DNA of 64,000 nucleotides from Actinokineospora diospyrosa (GCF_024171925.1 NZ_JAMTCO010000015.1:186001-250000); one strand, 5' to 3'. Shown: positions 1 through 8,364, counted from the first letter of the stretch. Notes: generated by a model not told the origin, from the letters alone. Translations and numbers: made by a program.

Positions 1-486
1 CATATGGCGAGCTCGCAGCCGGTCCCGGCGGATGTCCTCGCCGGGGTCGAGGTACCAGGCCTCGGCCAGCAGCGGCCGCACCGCGGGCCAGAGCAGCAGG
101 TAGTTCCCCTCGGTGATCACGAGGGGAACATCACACCGCACCGGTACGGCGTTGGCGATCGGTTCCTCGATGGCCCTGTGAAATTCGGGGGCGTAGACGA
201 CCGGATCGGTATTGGCGTGCAGGCGGCGCAGGAGGTGGACGTAGCCGTCCGCGTCGAAGGTGTCCGGGGCACCTTTGCGCTCGGCCCGTCCTAGGCGCTC
301 CAGTTCGCCCTGGGCCAGGTGGAAACCGTCCATGCCGACCAGCGCCGCCCGGTCCCCGAGCGCGTCGACCAGCCGCCGCGCCAGGGTCGACTTCCCGGCG
401 CCCGGCGCGCCCGCGATACCCAGGATCCGGCGCTGCCCCGGCACCGCGAGAGCGGCTGACCTGGCCAAAAGCGCATCCCACCGCAT
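1..486 (-). CDS. P-loop nucleoside/sugar kinase of the uridine kinase/FrcK type, partial
   Basis: The C-terminus is cut off by the left window edge; 162 codons are visible. A Walker A motif GAPGAGKS lies at residues 26-33. It is followed by a GMDGFHL segment and a YAPEFHR/VITEGNYLL segment, which are hallmarks of the phosphoribulokinase/uridine kinase/PanK-like superfamily. Members of this subgroup near LacI-type sugar regulators are often fructokinase-like (FrcK), so a sugar or nucleoside phosphorylating role is inferred. The ATG at 486-484 is chosen because GGGAGGTG precedes it at good spacing. It is divergent from the LacI gene, and the shared 66-bp gap contains a LacI-type operator, so it is probably the target of that regulator. 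Confidence 0.8.
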   Translation of the reverse strand, partial: MRWDALLARSAALAVPGQRRILGIAGAPGAGKSTLARRLVDALGDRAALVGMDGFHLAQGELERLGRAERKGAPDTFDADGYVHLLRRLHANTDPVVYAPEFHRAIEEPIANAVPVRCDVPLVITEGNYLLLWPAVRPLLAEAWYLDPGEDIRRDRLRARHM

Positions 487-516
487 GGGCGCCACCTCCC
501 GGTATGTAGTGTTCCC

Positions 517-528
517 GCAAGCGTTTGC
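517..528. promoter_or_regulatory. LacI/GalR-family operator
   Basis: GCAAGCGTTTGC is a near-perfect 12-bp palindrome (one mismatch) with the central CG typical of LacI/GalR operators. It lies in the gap between the divergent kinase (start 486) and LacI regulator (start 553). It is well placed for repression of both genes by the adjacent regulator. Confidence 0.7.
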
Positions 529-552
529 CAGTCGAGCTGGAGCGGGTACGCA

Positions 553-1623
553 GTGGCCACTATGGAGGACGTCGCCAAGCTGGCGGGAGTCTCGATCAGC
601 ACCGTGTCCCACGTCGTCAACGAGACGAGACCGGTGGCCGCCGCGACCAGGGAACGGGTCGCCGCGGCGATCGAGTCGACCGGGTACACCGGCAACGCCA
701 TCGCGCGTTCGCTGGTCACCGGCGGCACCATGTCCATCGGCGTGGCGATGTCGCTGCTGGCCAACCCGCACCTGCCGCAGCTGCTGCACGCCATCGAGGC
801 GGAGGCGGCAGCGGCCGGGTACACGGTGCTGCTCGGCGACACCCTCGACGCGGAGGACGGCGAGCGGACCGCGGTGCGCAAGCTGCAGGCCCGCCGGGTG
901 GACGGCATGCTGCTCACCCCCGCCCCCGGCGATACCTCCACTTTGGAGCAGTTGGCCCGCACCGGGGTGCCCGCCGTGCTGGTGGACCGGGTCTCGCACA
1001 AGATCAAACTGGACCAGGTCGGCCCGGAGAACATCCAGTCGACCTCGGCGCTGGTGCAGCACCTGGCCACGGCCGGGCACCGCAGGATCGGCTTCATCAG
1101 CGGCGTCGAGTGGATGAGCGCCAGCGAGGAGCGCACGCTGGGCTACCGCCTCGGCCTCGGCCGGGCGGGCCTGCGCTGGGACTCGAACCTGGTGGCGGGC
1201 GGCGGCGCCACCCACGAGGACGGCGTACTGGCCATGCGCAGGCTGCTCACCGTCCCCGAGCGGCCCACCGCGGTCATCACCGGCAACGGCGCGATGACCG
1301 CGGGCGCCTACCGGGAGGCCCGCGCGCACGGCCTGGTGATCGGCACGGACCTGGCCATCACCGGCCACGACGAGGTGGACTGGGCGGAGTTGGTCACGCC
1401 AGCCATCACCACGATGACGCACCCGGTCGACGAGATCGGCCGCACGGCGGTCCGGCTGCTGCTGGCCCGGCTGGCGGACCCGACCCGGGACCCGGAGACG
1501 ATCCTGCTCGCCCCGACGCTCAACCACCGCGCGTCCTGCGGCTGTCCACAAGAGACAGTTGTCGACGCGCCGACCGCGGCGGGGGCACCCGCGGCCGAGC
1601 ACGAGGCACCCGGCGCAGAGTGA
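553..1623 (+). CDS. LacI-family transcriptional regulator
   Basis: This 356-residue protein has the standard LacI layout. An N-terminal helix-turn-helix (TMEDVAKLAGVSISTVSHVVN, about residues 3-23) and hinge helix are followed by a periplasmic-binding-protein-like effector domain (IGVAMSLLANPHLPQLL onward) ending near HRASCGC. GTG at 553 is preferred over ATG at 562 because GGAG at 539-542 sits 10 nt from the former and 19 nt from the latter. The C-terminal 25 residues are an Ala/Glu/Pro-rich tail. It probably senses a sugar and controls the divergent kinase through the operator at 517-528. The ligand is unknown. Confidence 0.93.
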   Translation: MATMEDVAKLAGVSISTVSHVVNETRPVAAATRERVAAAIESTGYTGNAIARSLVTGGTMSIGVAMSLLANPHLPQLLHAIEAEAAAAGYTVLLGDTLDAEDGERTAVRKLQARRVDGMLLTPAPGDTSTLEQLARTGVPAVLVDRVSHKIKLDQVGPENIQSTSALVQHLATAGHRRIGFISGVEWMSASEERTLGYRLGLGRAGLRWDSNLVAGGGATHEDGVLAMRRLLTVPERPTAVITGNGAMTAGAYREARAHGLVIGTDLAITGHDEVDWAELVTPAITTMTHPVDEIGRTAVRLLLARLADPTRDPETILLAPTLNHRASCGCPQETVVDAPTAAGAPAAEHEAPGAE

Positions 1624-1653
1624 AGCCCCCGGGTGCTGGTGCACCCGGGGGCT
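1624..1653 (+). terminator. Hairpin terminator after lacI-type gene
   Basis: A perfect 13-bp stem (AGCCCCCGGGTGC / GCACCCGGGGGCT) with a TGGT loop starts directly after the stop codon. No U-tract follows, as is usual for actinobacterial terminators. Confidence 0.8.
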
Positions 1654-1701
1654 CGCGCTCCTGCCGTCTAGACGCCCTGCCCGCCTAGACGCCGTCCCTA
1701 C

Positions 1702-2202
1702 CTAGATCCTGCCCGCGGGGCCCGGCCCCGGCTTCGGCGGCACCTGCCCCGGTGCGTCCACCTCGCCGCGCCACGCACCGGTCTCCCGGCCCTGGTCCTC
1801 GATGAAGTCCTTGAACCGGCGCATATCCGATTTCACCCGCCGGTCGATCACGCCGAGTTTGTCCGCCACGTTCTCGACGAATCCCTCGGGATCGATGTCC
1901 ATTTGCGCGGTGACCCGGGTCTCCCGCTCGTTGAGCCGGTGGAAGGTGATGACACCCGCGTGCTCCGGCCCGTCGGTGGATTTCCAGGCGACCCGCTCAT
2001 CCGGGATCTGCTCGGTGATCGTGGCGTCGAACTCCCTGGTCACACCACCGATCTTGGTCACCCAGTGGGTGCGCCGGTCGTCGACCTGGCGAATCTGCTC
2101 CACGCCCTCCATGAAAGCGGGGAACGATTCGAATTGGGTCCACTGGTTGTACGCAGTAGACACGGGGACGGCGACGTCAACTGTTTCGACGATCGTGCTC
2201 AA
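1702..2202 (-). CDS. SRPBCC (START-like) family protein
   Basis: The 166 residues begin with a typical SRPBCC opening (STIVETVDVAVPVSTAYNQW). The central WVTKIGGVTREFDATITEQIP and VAWKSTDGPEHAGVITF strands resemble the polyketide cyclase/dehydrase-like subgroup common in actinobacteria. The fold makes a hydrophobic ligand cavity. The substrate cannot be told from sequence. The C-terminus is a Pro/Gly-rich tail. The neighbour upstream (2273-2455) is in the same orientation and may be co-transcribed. Confidence 0.85.
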   Translation of the reverse strand: MSTIVETVDVAVPVSTAYNQWTQFESFPAFMEGVEQIRQVDDRRTHWVTKIGGVTREFDATITEQIPDERVAWKSTDGPEHAGVITFHRLNERETRVTAQMDIDPEGFVENVADKLGVIDRRVKSDMRRFKDFIEDQGRETGAWRGEVDAPGQVPPKPGPGPAGRI

Positions 2203-2272
2203 AGCCGATCAGCCTCCTCGTGTGTTGTCGGGGTTCGCTTAAGACCTACCCGACAACACCGCGGGCTACACA

Positions 2273-2455
2273 TCACGCCGCGCGGCGGACCTCACGTTTG
2301 CGGCCGACCCCCGGGCTGAGACCGAGCATGTCCAGCAGCAGCGCGCATTCGGCCGCGTCGGTGGCGATCGCGGCGACCACCCGCGCCGCGCGGTCGCGCC
2401 GCTCCTCGGGCACCGCGGTGTCCAGGTCACCGGTCAGGCCGAGCTCGTCGGACAT
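2273..2455 (-). CDS. Small hypothetical protein, 60 aa
   Basis: The ATG at 2455-2453 is chosen because AAGGAG at 2470-2465 lies 9 nt upstream; a TTG nine bases further upstream would sit on the ribosome site itself. The product is acidic at the N-terminus, has a helical Ala/Leu-rich middle (ARVVAAIATDAAECALLLDML) and a basic C-terminus. I recognise no family. Good ribosome site and codon use support a real gene. Confidence 0.6.
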   Translation of the reverse strand: MSDELGLTGDLDTAVPEERRDRAARVVAAIATDAAECALLLDMLGLSPGVGRKREVRRAA

Positions 2456-2517
2456 CGTGATCAACTCCTTCGCTCAGTGGCTTCGAGTGGCCCCGACATA
2501 CCCACGATCGTGTCGAG

Positions 2518-3552
2518 TCACACCCGATCGGGAGCAGATCCGTCCACCCGGGCGAGCAACGCCGCCGCCTCCAGGGTCATCCAGGCCGACAACTGGACGG
2601 ACAGGTCCACGCCCGGGTCACTGGCGGACCCCCACTCCACGCCGAACAACGGCCCATCCTGCGTGATGACCCGATGCCGCCAAACCGCTTCCGCAGACGC
2701 GAAAACCAACCGCCGAGCCGTGTCCCCCTCGGCATCGGGAAGACGAAGCGCGGACTGGGCCAAGTAGCGAGCAAGAATCCCCGCAAACAAACCACCGTCG
2801 CCGCTACCTTGCCCAGGCAGGACATGCGCGGTGGCGACGTACCGCTTCACAGCCCTGACCGTGCGCGCAACCAAGTCCGATGTGGACAGCTCAGTCGCCG
2901 CCCCGATGAACACCCCCTGGCAATACGTGTAGATCGTCTTGACCACCTCACCACCGAGGTAGACGCCATCCCACAACAACCCGGTATCGGGGTCGACCAG
3001 GGTCCGGTCCATCCAGTCAAGCGCCGCCCGCGCCCACTCGTGATCACCCCGCCGAGCAAGAAAGATCGCGGCAGGACCGTTCGCCGGGACGTTCTTGAAC
3101 GTATCCCCACGCCGCCACCAGATCCCCCCACCCAGATCCTCTGTCCAACCGCTACGCAACCGAGCCTCGATAGCGCTAAGTGCCCCCTCGGCACCTCCCG
3201 CCCGCTGCAACGCCAACCCAAGCCACGCCATGTCGTCGTAGTAGGAGTTGGTCCACACCCCAAAGTTCCGAACCCGGATGCCCCGCACCAACGCGGCTAT
3301 AACCCTCTCCCGCTCCTCAGAAGCCTCCCGCAACCGCGCGTCAACGAGACAGTCGAGCAAATGGGCCTGCCACCAGTAGTTCCACCGCAGATGCACCCGC
3401 CCACCCACCCTCGGCAGACCCAACCGAGTCCCAGGCAAGGCAAACACCCGCCGAACAAACCGCCCACGCACGGCCTCCTCGGCAATCGCCGCCCTCGCCG
3501 CCCACTGCCCCGCCATACCCCATGGTGCGTCAGAAACAAGCCTGATCGCCAC
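2518..3552 (-). CDS. Glycoside hydrolase family 76 (alpha-1,6-mannanase-like)
   Basis: The sequence has the (alpha/alpha)6-barrel features of GH76: RWNYWWQAHLLD, then WTNSYYDDMAW with the catalytic Asp-Asp pair at residues 106-107, then GGGIWWRR and NGPAAIFLAR, and WDGVYLGGEVVKTIYTYCQGVFIGA. GH76 enzymes cleave alpha-1,6-mannan backbones. No signal peptide is visible, so the protein may act on cytoplasmic or imported glycans. The GTG at 3552 is used; an ATG at 3516 is an alternative, and neither has a strong ribosome site. The upstream side is the composite repeat element. Confidence 0.88.
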   Translation of the reverse strand: MAIRLVSDAPWGMAGQWAARAAIAEEAVRGRFVRRVFALPGTRLGLPRVGGRVHLRWNYWWQAHLLDCLVDARLREASEERERVIAALVRGIRVRNFGVWTNSYYDDMAWLGLALQRAGGAEGALSAIEARLRSGWTEDLGGGIWWRRGDTFKNVPANGPAAIFLARRGDHEWARAALDWMDRTLVDPDTGLLWDGVYLGGEVVKTIYTYCQGVFIGAATELSTSDLVARTVRAVKRYVATAHVLPGQGSGDGGLFAGILARYLAQSALRLPDAEGDTARRLVFASAEAVWRHRVITQDGPLFGVEWGSASDPGVDLSVQLSAWMTLEAAALLARVDGSAPDRV

Positions 3553-3596
3553 ACGCCCCAGGTACCTAGCCAGCCACCTGCCTGCAGAAACTCACA

Positions 3597-3874
3597 GTGC
3601 CACCCCAACCTCCGCCAAGTCCGGCCCACCCCACAGCGCCAGCCCCTGGACACGGGGAAGCCGCCGGTGCCCCCAACCCCCGACAGGACCAGCCCAACCC
3701 ACCTAGCCAGCCCCTGGACACTCGGAACAGCCGGTGCCAACCCAGCCCGCCCTCGTCAGCCCTGCCAACCCAGCACCTGGACAGTCGGACCCTGCGGTGC
3801 CAACCCGACTGCCGTCAGGTCCGCCCCAGCCCACCTACCCAGCACATGGACAGTCGGACTCGCTGGTGCCAAGT
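3597..3874. repeat. Degenerate tandem repeats of about 67 bp, composite element copy 1
   Basis: About four diverged units of 63-70 bp run up to the hairpin at 3875. Each ends in a GTGCC(A/C) core, with cores starting at 3597, 3667, 3734, 3797 and 3866. Shared words include CCCAACCCA, CCAGCCCCTGGACAC and GTGCCAACCC. A closely related four-unit array lies at 16243-16498 and is likewise followed by the hairpin. The reading frames crossing it are proline-rich and have no coding character. Confidence 0.85.
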
Positions 3875-4018
3875 GCTCGATGGGGTGGACCTGTTTTGTG
3901 TGGGGGGACGGCACCCGTAGCGTTTCCGCGCGGCAGGGCCTGCTTTTGGGCCCCTGCTTTGCGGTTCTGCGTCGGGTGTCGTAGGGGCCCCGCACAAAAC
4001 AGGTCCACCCCATCGAGC
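3875..4018. repeat. 144-nt long hairpin element, copy 1
   Basis: Perfect 26-bp terminal arms at 3875-3900 and 3993-4018 start with GCTCGATGGGGTGGAC and end with the complement. Inside them a second paired block joins ACGGCACCCG to CGGGTGTCGT. An apical GCAGGGCC/GGCCCCTGC stem encloses a TGCTTTTG-type loop. The second copy at 16499-16643 keeps this structure with compensating base changes. It could act as a structured RNA, a terminator-like element or a palindromic mobile repeat. Confidence 0.85.
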
Positions 4019-4048
4019 TTTTCCGCATTGTCGCGGATCGGGCCCGAT

Positions 4049-4148
4049 GTTGCCGCTAGGCAACGAGGCGTCCGATCCCGGTGGCCGAGGTTGCCGCTAG
4101 GCAACGAGGCCGACCGATCTCGGGTCGCCGAGCTCGCCGCCAGGCGAC
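4049..4148. repeat. Three small-hairpin tandem repeats after hairpin copy 1
   Basis: Three units of 41-43 bp each contain a 6-bp stem with a four-base loop: GTTGCC-GCTA-GGCAAC at 4049-4064 and 4090-4105, and CTCGCC-GCCA-GGCGAC at 4133-4148. Each is followed by GAGGC. In the third unit TTGCC/GGCAA becomes TCGCC/GGCGA, a compensating change. Just before them is a perfect ATCGGGCCCGAT palindrome. One unit is also present after hairpin copy 2 (16673-16688). Confidence 0.75.
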
Positions 4149-4214
4149 GAGGCCGACCCCCGGAGCCACGACTTCGCCAGTGGCACAACAAAGGCGGGCC
4201 GCGGTCCGCGCCAG

Positions 4215-4889
4215 CTACCAGGCCTGACCAAGGTCCGCATGCTCCCGAACCCACGCATGCATCACGATCCCCGCCGCTACCCCCGCATTGATCGACCGAG
4301 TCGACCCAAACTGAGCAATGGACACCAACAGACCCGCAGCCGCCCGAGCCTCCTCCGTCAACCCCGGCCCCTCCTGCCCGAACAGCAAGACGCAGTCCCG
4401 CGGCAACCCCGCCGTCTCCACCGAAACGGACCCAGGTGTGTTGTCGACACCCACCAGCGCCAGCCCCCGCTCACCCGCATAGTCCACAAGGGACGCGACA
4501 TCCGGGTGGTGGTGGACGTGCTGGTAGCGGTCGGTGACCATGGCACCACGGCGGTTCCAGCGCTTGCGGCCGACGATGTGCACGGCGCGGGCGGCGAAGG
4601 CGTTGGCGGTGCGGACCACGGTCCCGATGTTGTGGTCGTGCTGGAAGTTCTCGATCGCCACGTGGAAGCCGTGCCTGCGCCGGTCGAGGTCGGCGACCAC
4701 GGCGTCGCGGCGCCAGTACCGGTAGGCGTCCACGACGTTGCGGCGGTCGCCCCCGGCGAGCAGGTCGGGGTCGTACTGCTCGCCGAGCGGCCAGTCACCC
4801 GGCCACGGGCCGACCCCGACCGGCTCGCCGAACACCCACTCGGTGGGGCCTACTTCACCGGCACCATCACGCTCTTCCGATTCCGCCAC
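4215..4889 (-). CDS. TrmH/SpoU-family RNA 2'-O-methyltransferase
   Basis: SPOUT motifs are clear: motif 1 in ENFQHDHNIGTVVRTANAF (Asn and Arg conserved), motif 2 in LLFGQEGPGLTEEA, and motif 3 in SIAQFGSTRSINAGVAAGIVM. These bind SAM in the knot and methylate a ribose 2'-OH in tRNA or rRNA. The short N-terminus argues against the L30e-domain 23S Gm2251-type enzymes; the exact RNA target is unknown. The GTG at 4889 overlaps the DUF2784 gene by 40 nt without a clear ribosome site, so the start is uncertain; GTG near 4838 is an alternative. Confidence 0.87.
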   Translation of the reverse strand: MAESEERDGAGEVGPTEWVFGEPVGVGPWPGDWPLGEQYDPDLLAGGDRRNVVDAYRYWRRDAVVADLDRRRHGFHVAIENFQHDHNIGTVVRTANAFAARAVHIVGRKRWNRRGAMVTDRYQHVHHHPDVASLVDYAGERGLALVGVDNTPGSVSVETAGLPRDCVLLFGQEGPGLTEEARAAAGLLVSIAQFGSTRSINAGVAAGIVMHAWVREHADLGQAW

Positions 4890-5224
4890 AGCAGATACGC
4901 ACCCACATACGAGAAGACCAGCACGAACAGGGCAACCACGGCGACGAGGTCCACGTGCCCGTCGGGCACCAGGGTGCCGAAGACGTAGTACTCGTTGAAG
5001 CCACCCGGAAGCGGACCCAGGCCCTGTTCGGCGCGGAAGTAGTTCTCCAACGCCGTCAGCGGGCACGGGACCGGGGTGAGGTTGACGAGCAGACCCCAGA
5101 TCGCGAAGAACACGTGCAAGAAGATCGACTTGGGCCACTTCCAGGCGAGGAAGCCACCGAAGCCGATGTAGAGCAGGGCCGCGAAGTGCACGACGACCGT
5201 CGCGGCGGCGAGCAGACCGAACAC
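4850..5224 (-). CDS. DUF2784 membrane protein
   Basis: The 124-residue protein has about four hydrophobic segments: VFGLLAAATVVVHFAALLYIGF, SIFLHVFFAIWGLLVNL, a central Cys-Pro-Leu-Thr segment before ENYFRAEQG, and VALFVLVFSYVGAYLLW. The CPLTxLEN motif in a small multi-span protein is typical of the DUF2784 family, of unknown function. The GTG at 5224 is chosen because GGAGG lies 7 nt upstream; a GTG at 5269 would add 15 residues. The 3' end overlaps the trmH-like gene. Confidence 0.82.
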   Translation of the reverse strand: MFGLLAAATVVVHFAALLYIGFGGFLAWKWPKSIFLHVFFAIWGLLVNLTPVPCPLTALENYFRAEQGLGPLPGGFNEYYVFGTLVPDGHVDLVAVVALFVLVFSYVGAYLLWRNRKSVMVPVK

Positions 5225-5310
5225 CGGGCCACCTCCCCAACCACCGAGAACTCGGCGAGCAACTCCCACGGTACCCGGAGTTGGCGGAGGTCAACCGGAA
5301 TTAACCCTGG

Positions 5311-5904
5311 TCAGTCACCGTCGACCAGGCCGAGGTCGGCAAGGCCGAGCAACGAGCGGTACGGCAGCCCCTTGGCCTCGATCGCCTCGCGGGCACCGGT
5401 GTCGCGGTCGACCACGGTCGCCACGCCGACCACCACGGCGCCCGCCTCGACCAGGGCCTCGACCGCGGTGAGCACGCTGCCGCCGGTGGTGGAGGTGTCC
5501 TCGACCGCGAGCACCCGCTGGCCGGTGACCTCGATGCCCTCGATCCGCCGCTGCATGCCGTGCGCCTTGGCGTCCTTGCGGACCACGAACGCGTCGAGCA
5601 CCTCACCCGCGGCGGCGGCCGCGTGCATCATCGACACCGCGACCGGGTCGGCACCGAGGGTGAGGCCCCCGGCGGCGACGTAGTCCCAGTCGCCGGTCAG
5701 TTGCCGCAGCAGGCGCCCGATGAGCGGTGCGGCGGCGTGGTGCAGGGTCGCCCGGCGGAGGTCGACGTAGTAGTCGGCCTCCTTGCCGGACGAGAGCGTG
5801 ACCTTGCCGTGCACCACGGCTAGTTCGGTCACCAGGCGGGCGAGTTCGCCCTTGGCAGCGGAGTCGACAGACGGAGCAGTTCGCACGGGAAGCAAGCCTC
5901 TCAT
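5311..5904 (-). CDS. pyrE: Orotate phosphoribosyltransferase
   Basis: The enzyme makes orotidine 5'-monophosphate from orotate and PRPP in pyrimidine synthesis. Visible signatures are HGKVTLSSGKEADYYVDLRRATLHH near the N-terminus and the PRPP-binding loop VLAVEDTSTTGGSVLTAVEAL, with the conserved Asp and Thr-Thr-Gly-Gly-Ser. It also has the flexible-loop VVRKDAKAHGMQRRIEG. Length (about 197 aa) matches actinobacterial PyrE. The start is uncertain among GTG 5922, ATG 5904 and GTG 5886; ATG 5904 has the best fit. Confidence 0.93.
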   Translation of the reverse strand: MRGLLPVRTAPSVDSAAKGELARLVTELAVVHGKVTLSSGKEADYYVDLRRATLHHAAAPLIGRLLRQLTGDWDYVAAGGLTLGADPVAVSMMHAAAAAGEVLDAFVVRKDAKAHGMQRRIEGIEVTGQRVLAVEDTSTTGGSVLTAVEALVEAGAVVVGVATVVDRDTGAREAIEAKGLPYRSLLGLADLGLVDGD

Positions 5905-5939
5905 GCCTGCCCCGCCGGTCACCGCGCTACCTGGCCGGA

Positions 5940-6755
5940 TCAGCCGAACCCGCGGCTGTCCTGCTTGAGCGCGGTGTCGACGGTGAGCGCGGAGGCGACC
6001 ACCATGCTCAGCAGCGGGTCCTGCAGCTGCCGGTGGATCTGCAGCACGTAGTTGTCCGCGCTGGTGAACAGGGTCTTGGCGATGCCCTCGAAGGTCTTGG
6101 TGATGCGGGCCACCTCGCCGCCGGTGTGGTCCAGGATGGCGAAGTTCCAGGCCCGCCAGTTCTCCGCCTGGATGCCGCCGATCTCCTGGCCGTTGACGAC
6201 GAAGCCGAAGCGGATCTTGCCGAAGACGTTCTGCTGGACGATCTCGCCGACCGGGGCGCCGTCGCCGCGCTCGACGATCATCCGGGACTTCACGAACTTG
6301 GCCGGGCGGGTCAACCGCAGCACGGTCTGCCCGGAGAGGTCGCGGACCTCCAGCTTGTGCGTGAAGAACTGGTCGTAGCTGCCCAGGAAGCGGACCGCCT
6401 TCTTCAGCGCGCTCTGGCCGACCTGCACGACCTGGCCGAGCTGGCGGCCGCCCTGGTCGAACACCGAGTACTCGTTGCTCATCTCGATGAGCTTGACCTT
6501 CTGGTTGACCACCAGCACCGGCTCGCTGAACAGCGTCCCGCCGCCTTGGCCGACCTGGCCGACGCCCGCGCGGCGCTGCTGCTCGCGGATCTTGTTGGGG
6601 TCGGCGGGGCCCTGGCCGAGCGGGATCTCCCAGTCGCTGGAGTCACTGCGCTGCGGTGCCTGCTGGGTGTGGTTGGTCCACTGGGTCCCGTCCCACCAGC
6701 GCACGGTGGGGGACCCTGGGCTCTCGGGGTACCACCCGGGCTGCGGATTCGTCAT
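5940..6755 (-). CDS. Phospholipid scramblase-related protein with N-terminal DUF2510
   Basis: Residues 5-32 form a DUF2510-type motif (PGWYPESPG.PTVRWWDGTQWTNHT), a short Trp-rich module common in actinobacterial membrane and secretion proteins. After a Gln/Gly linker, residues 73 to about 265 look like a scramblase/LURP-one beta-barrel (VLVVNQKVKLIEMSNEYSVFD, GQLGQVVQVGQ-like strands, FTHKLEVRDLSGQTVLRLTRP). The fold is often lipid- or DNA-associated. The biochemical role is unknown. No signal peptide is seen. Confidence 0.85.
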   Translation of the reverse strand: MTNPQPGWYPESPGSPTVRWWDGTQWTNHTQQAPQRSDSSDWEIPLGQGPADPNKIREQQRRAGVGQVGQGGGTLFSEPVLVVNQKVKLIEMSNEYSVFDQGGRQLGQVVQVGQSALKKAVRFLGSYDQFFTHKLEVRDLSGQTVLRLTRPAKFVKSRMIVERGDGAPVGEIVQQNVFGKIRFGFVVNGQEIGGIQAENWRAWNFAILDHTGGEVARITKTFEGIAKTLFTSADNYVLQIHRQLQDPLLSMVVASALTVDTALKQDSRGFG

Positions 6756-6765
6756 GGCGCGGAGC

Positions 6766-7548
6766 CTAACCCCGGTCGCGGCCCGCGGCGGCGCGCTTGC
6801 TCAGGAACCGCAACAGGCTCCTGGGCAGGAGTTTCGTCACACCCAGCAGCGTTTTGTACTGGATGCCCGGAACCGACCGGTCCTGGTTGCGCCGCAGGTC
6901 CGCCAGCGCGTCGGCGACGACCCGGTCGGCGGCGAGCCATAAGAAGTCCGGCAGGGTCGTCGTGACGTCGTCGCCCGCGCGCTCGTGGAACTCGGTCCGG
7001 GTGAAACCGGGGCACAGCGCGACGACCCGCACGCCGGTGCCCGCCAGGTTGGCCGCCAAGCCCTCGGACAGGGCCGTGACATAGGCCTTGGTGGCGCCGT
7101 AGGAGGGGCCGGTGGTCGGGAAGAACCCGGCGATGCTGGACACGTTGATCACGCCGCCGTGCTTGCGCTCGAGCATCCCGGGCAGCGCGGCCCTGGTGAG
7201 CCGCATGACGGTGGTGACGTTGACGTCGAGCTGGTTCTGCAGCCAGTCGGGGTCGGCCTCGGCGAAGGCGCCCCTGGTGCCGAACCCGGCGTTGTTGACC
7301 AGCAGGTCGACCGGGCGCTGCGCGTCGGCGAGCCTGGCCTCGACCCGCTTGCGCGCCCGGGTGGTCGACAGGTCCGCGGTGAGGGTCTGCACGACGACGC
7401 CGTGCGCCGCGGCGAGCTCGGCGGCCACCTGCTTGAGCCGTTCGGTCGTCCTGGCCACCAGCACCAGGTCGTACCCGTCGGCGGCCAGCCTCTTAGCGAA
7501 GGCTGCCCCGATCCCGGCGGTGGCTCCGGTGATGAGCGCGGTTGGCAT
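6766..7548 (-). CDS. Short-chain dehydrogenase/reductase
   Basis: A classical SDR of 260 residues. The cofactor motif TGATAGIG is at residues 7-14, NNAG lies near residue 88, the catalytic Ser is in NVSSIAGF, and the YxxxK pair is in SYGATKAY. The ARTTER stretch after the second strand suggests NADPH preference. The C-terminal basic part ([21 protein letters not shown]) resembles DltE/YqjQ-like SDRs that are weakly membrane associated. The substrate is not predictable. The neighbouring scramblase-like gene is 10 bp downstream, so an operon is likely. Confidence 0.92.
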   Translation of the reverse strand: MPTALITGATAGIGAAFAKRLAADGYDLVLVARTTERLKQVAAELAAAHGVVVQTLTADLSTTRARKRVEARLADAQRPVDLLVNNAGFGTRGAFAEADPDWLQNQLDVNVTTVMRLTRAALPGMLERKHGGVINVSSIAGFFPTTGPSYGATKAYVTALSEGLAANLAGTGVRVVALCPGFTRTEFHERAGDDVTTTLPDFLWLAADRVVADALADLRRNQDRSVPGIQYKTLLGVTKLLPRSLLRFLSKRAAAGRDRG

Positions 7549-7586
7549 GGGGCCAACCTACCGAGTGGTAACCGGAGTCGGAACCG

Positions 7587-8318
7587 TTACTGGTCGGTCG
7601 CCTTGCCGCTGGGCTCGGGCGCGTCCACCGGCCGGTCCTCGACCGGGGCGGGCGCGGCCGGGATGTCGAACGGGTCGACGACGTCGGCGATCTCGCCGAT
7701 GCCGCGCAGCAGCCGCTCCAACCGCGACGGGCTCGACCCGGGCGCGGCCGCGGCGAGCACCCAGCCCGCCTCGATCCAGGCGACCGCGATGTCCTGACCG
7801 ATGTCCTCGGTCGCGTCCACCAGGTCGGGGGTGATCAGCGCCCGGGCCGCGGCGATGTCGGAGACGAAGGCGTAGCGCTGGCCGACCGGGCCGAGCAGCT
7901 CGGGCATGTGCTCGCGCTGGAACGGCGTGCTCGGCACCCACAGCTCCAGCACGACCGGGTGCGTCCGGCGGCACTGCACAGCGGTGATGACCACGTTGAC
8001 GCGGCCACCGGCCTCCAGGTCGAAGACGTAGACCTTGCGCCGCCCGTCCGAGGTGAACGTGTTCCCCGCCACGACGTCCCTGGCCACGCCGTCGCCGTAG
8101 TAGGCGATCGCGCCGCCGGACCACTGGTTGGGCAGCACCGGGTCGACCTCGGCGAACTGCCACCCGCGCAGTGCCGCCCAGCGCCGCCGCTCCCGGTTCC
8201 GGGAGGTCAGCACCGCCCGGTCGCGCAGCAGGAACAGGCCGCCCGCGACACCCGCGACGACCGCGACAAAGAACCAGACCCACGCGGGAACGCCCACGTA
8301 GGGCAGCGTAGTCGCCAC
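7587..8318 (-). CDS. Membrane-anchored hypothetical protein in WXG/SseB-type cluster
   Basis: One N-terminal transmembrane segment (VPAWVWFFVAVVAGVAGGLFLLR) is followed by a soluble region of about 210 residues with the pattern RWAALRGWQFAEVDP and a C-terminal acidic/Pro tail. I recognise no named family. It is the last gene of a tightly packed minus-strand set with 8365-8988, 8978-9280 and 9270-10109. The start is uncertain: GTG 8318 or TTG 8345. Confidence 0.7.
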   Translation of the reverse strand: MATTLPYVGVPAWVWFFVAVVAGVAGGLFLLRDRAVLTSRNRERRRWAALRGWQFAEVDPVLPNQWSGGAIAYYGDGVARDVVAGNTFTSDGRRKVYVFDLEAGGRVNVVITAVQCRRTHPVVLELWVPSTPFQREHMPELLGPVGQRYAFVSDIAAARALITPDLVDATEDIGQDIAVAWIEAGWVLAAAAPGSSPSRLERLLRGIGEIADVVDPFDIPAAPAPVEDRPVDAPEPSGKATDQ

Positions 8319-8364
8319 AGCGCCGTCTTCAAGATCACGGGCCAACTTCCCCGGGGGTGTCGCG

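Noticed and set aside
2674..3984. Long plus-strand frame over the GH76 gene and the repeat array
   Set aside because: Proline-rich product that follows the antisense of GH76 and then the 67-bp repeats; not coding.
3597..4148. CRISPR array
   Set aside because: Units are direct tandem copies without unique spacers, and no cas genes are near.
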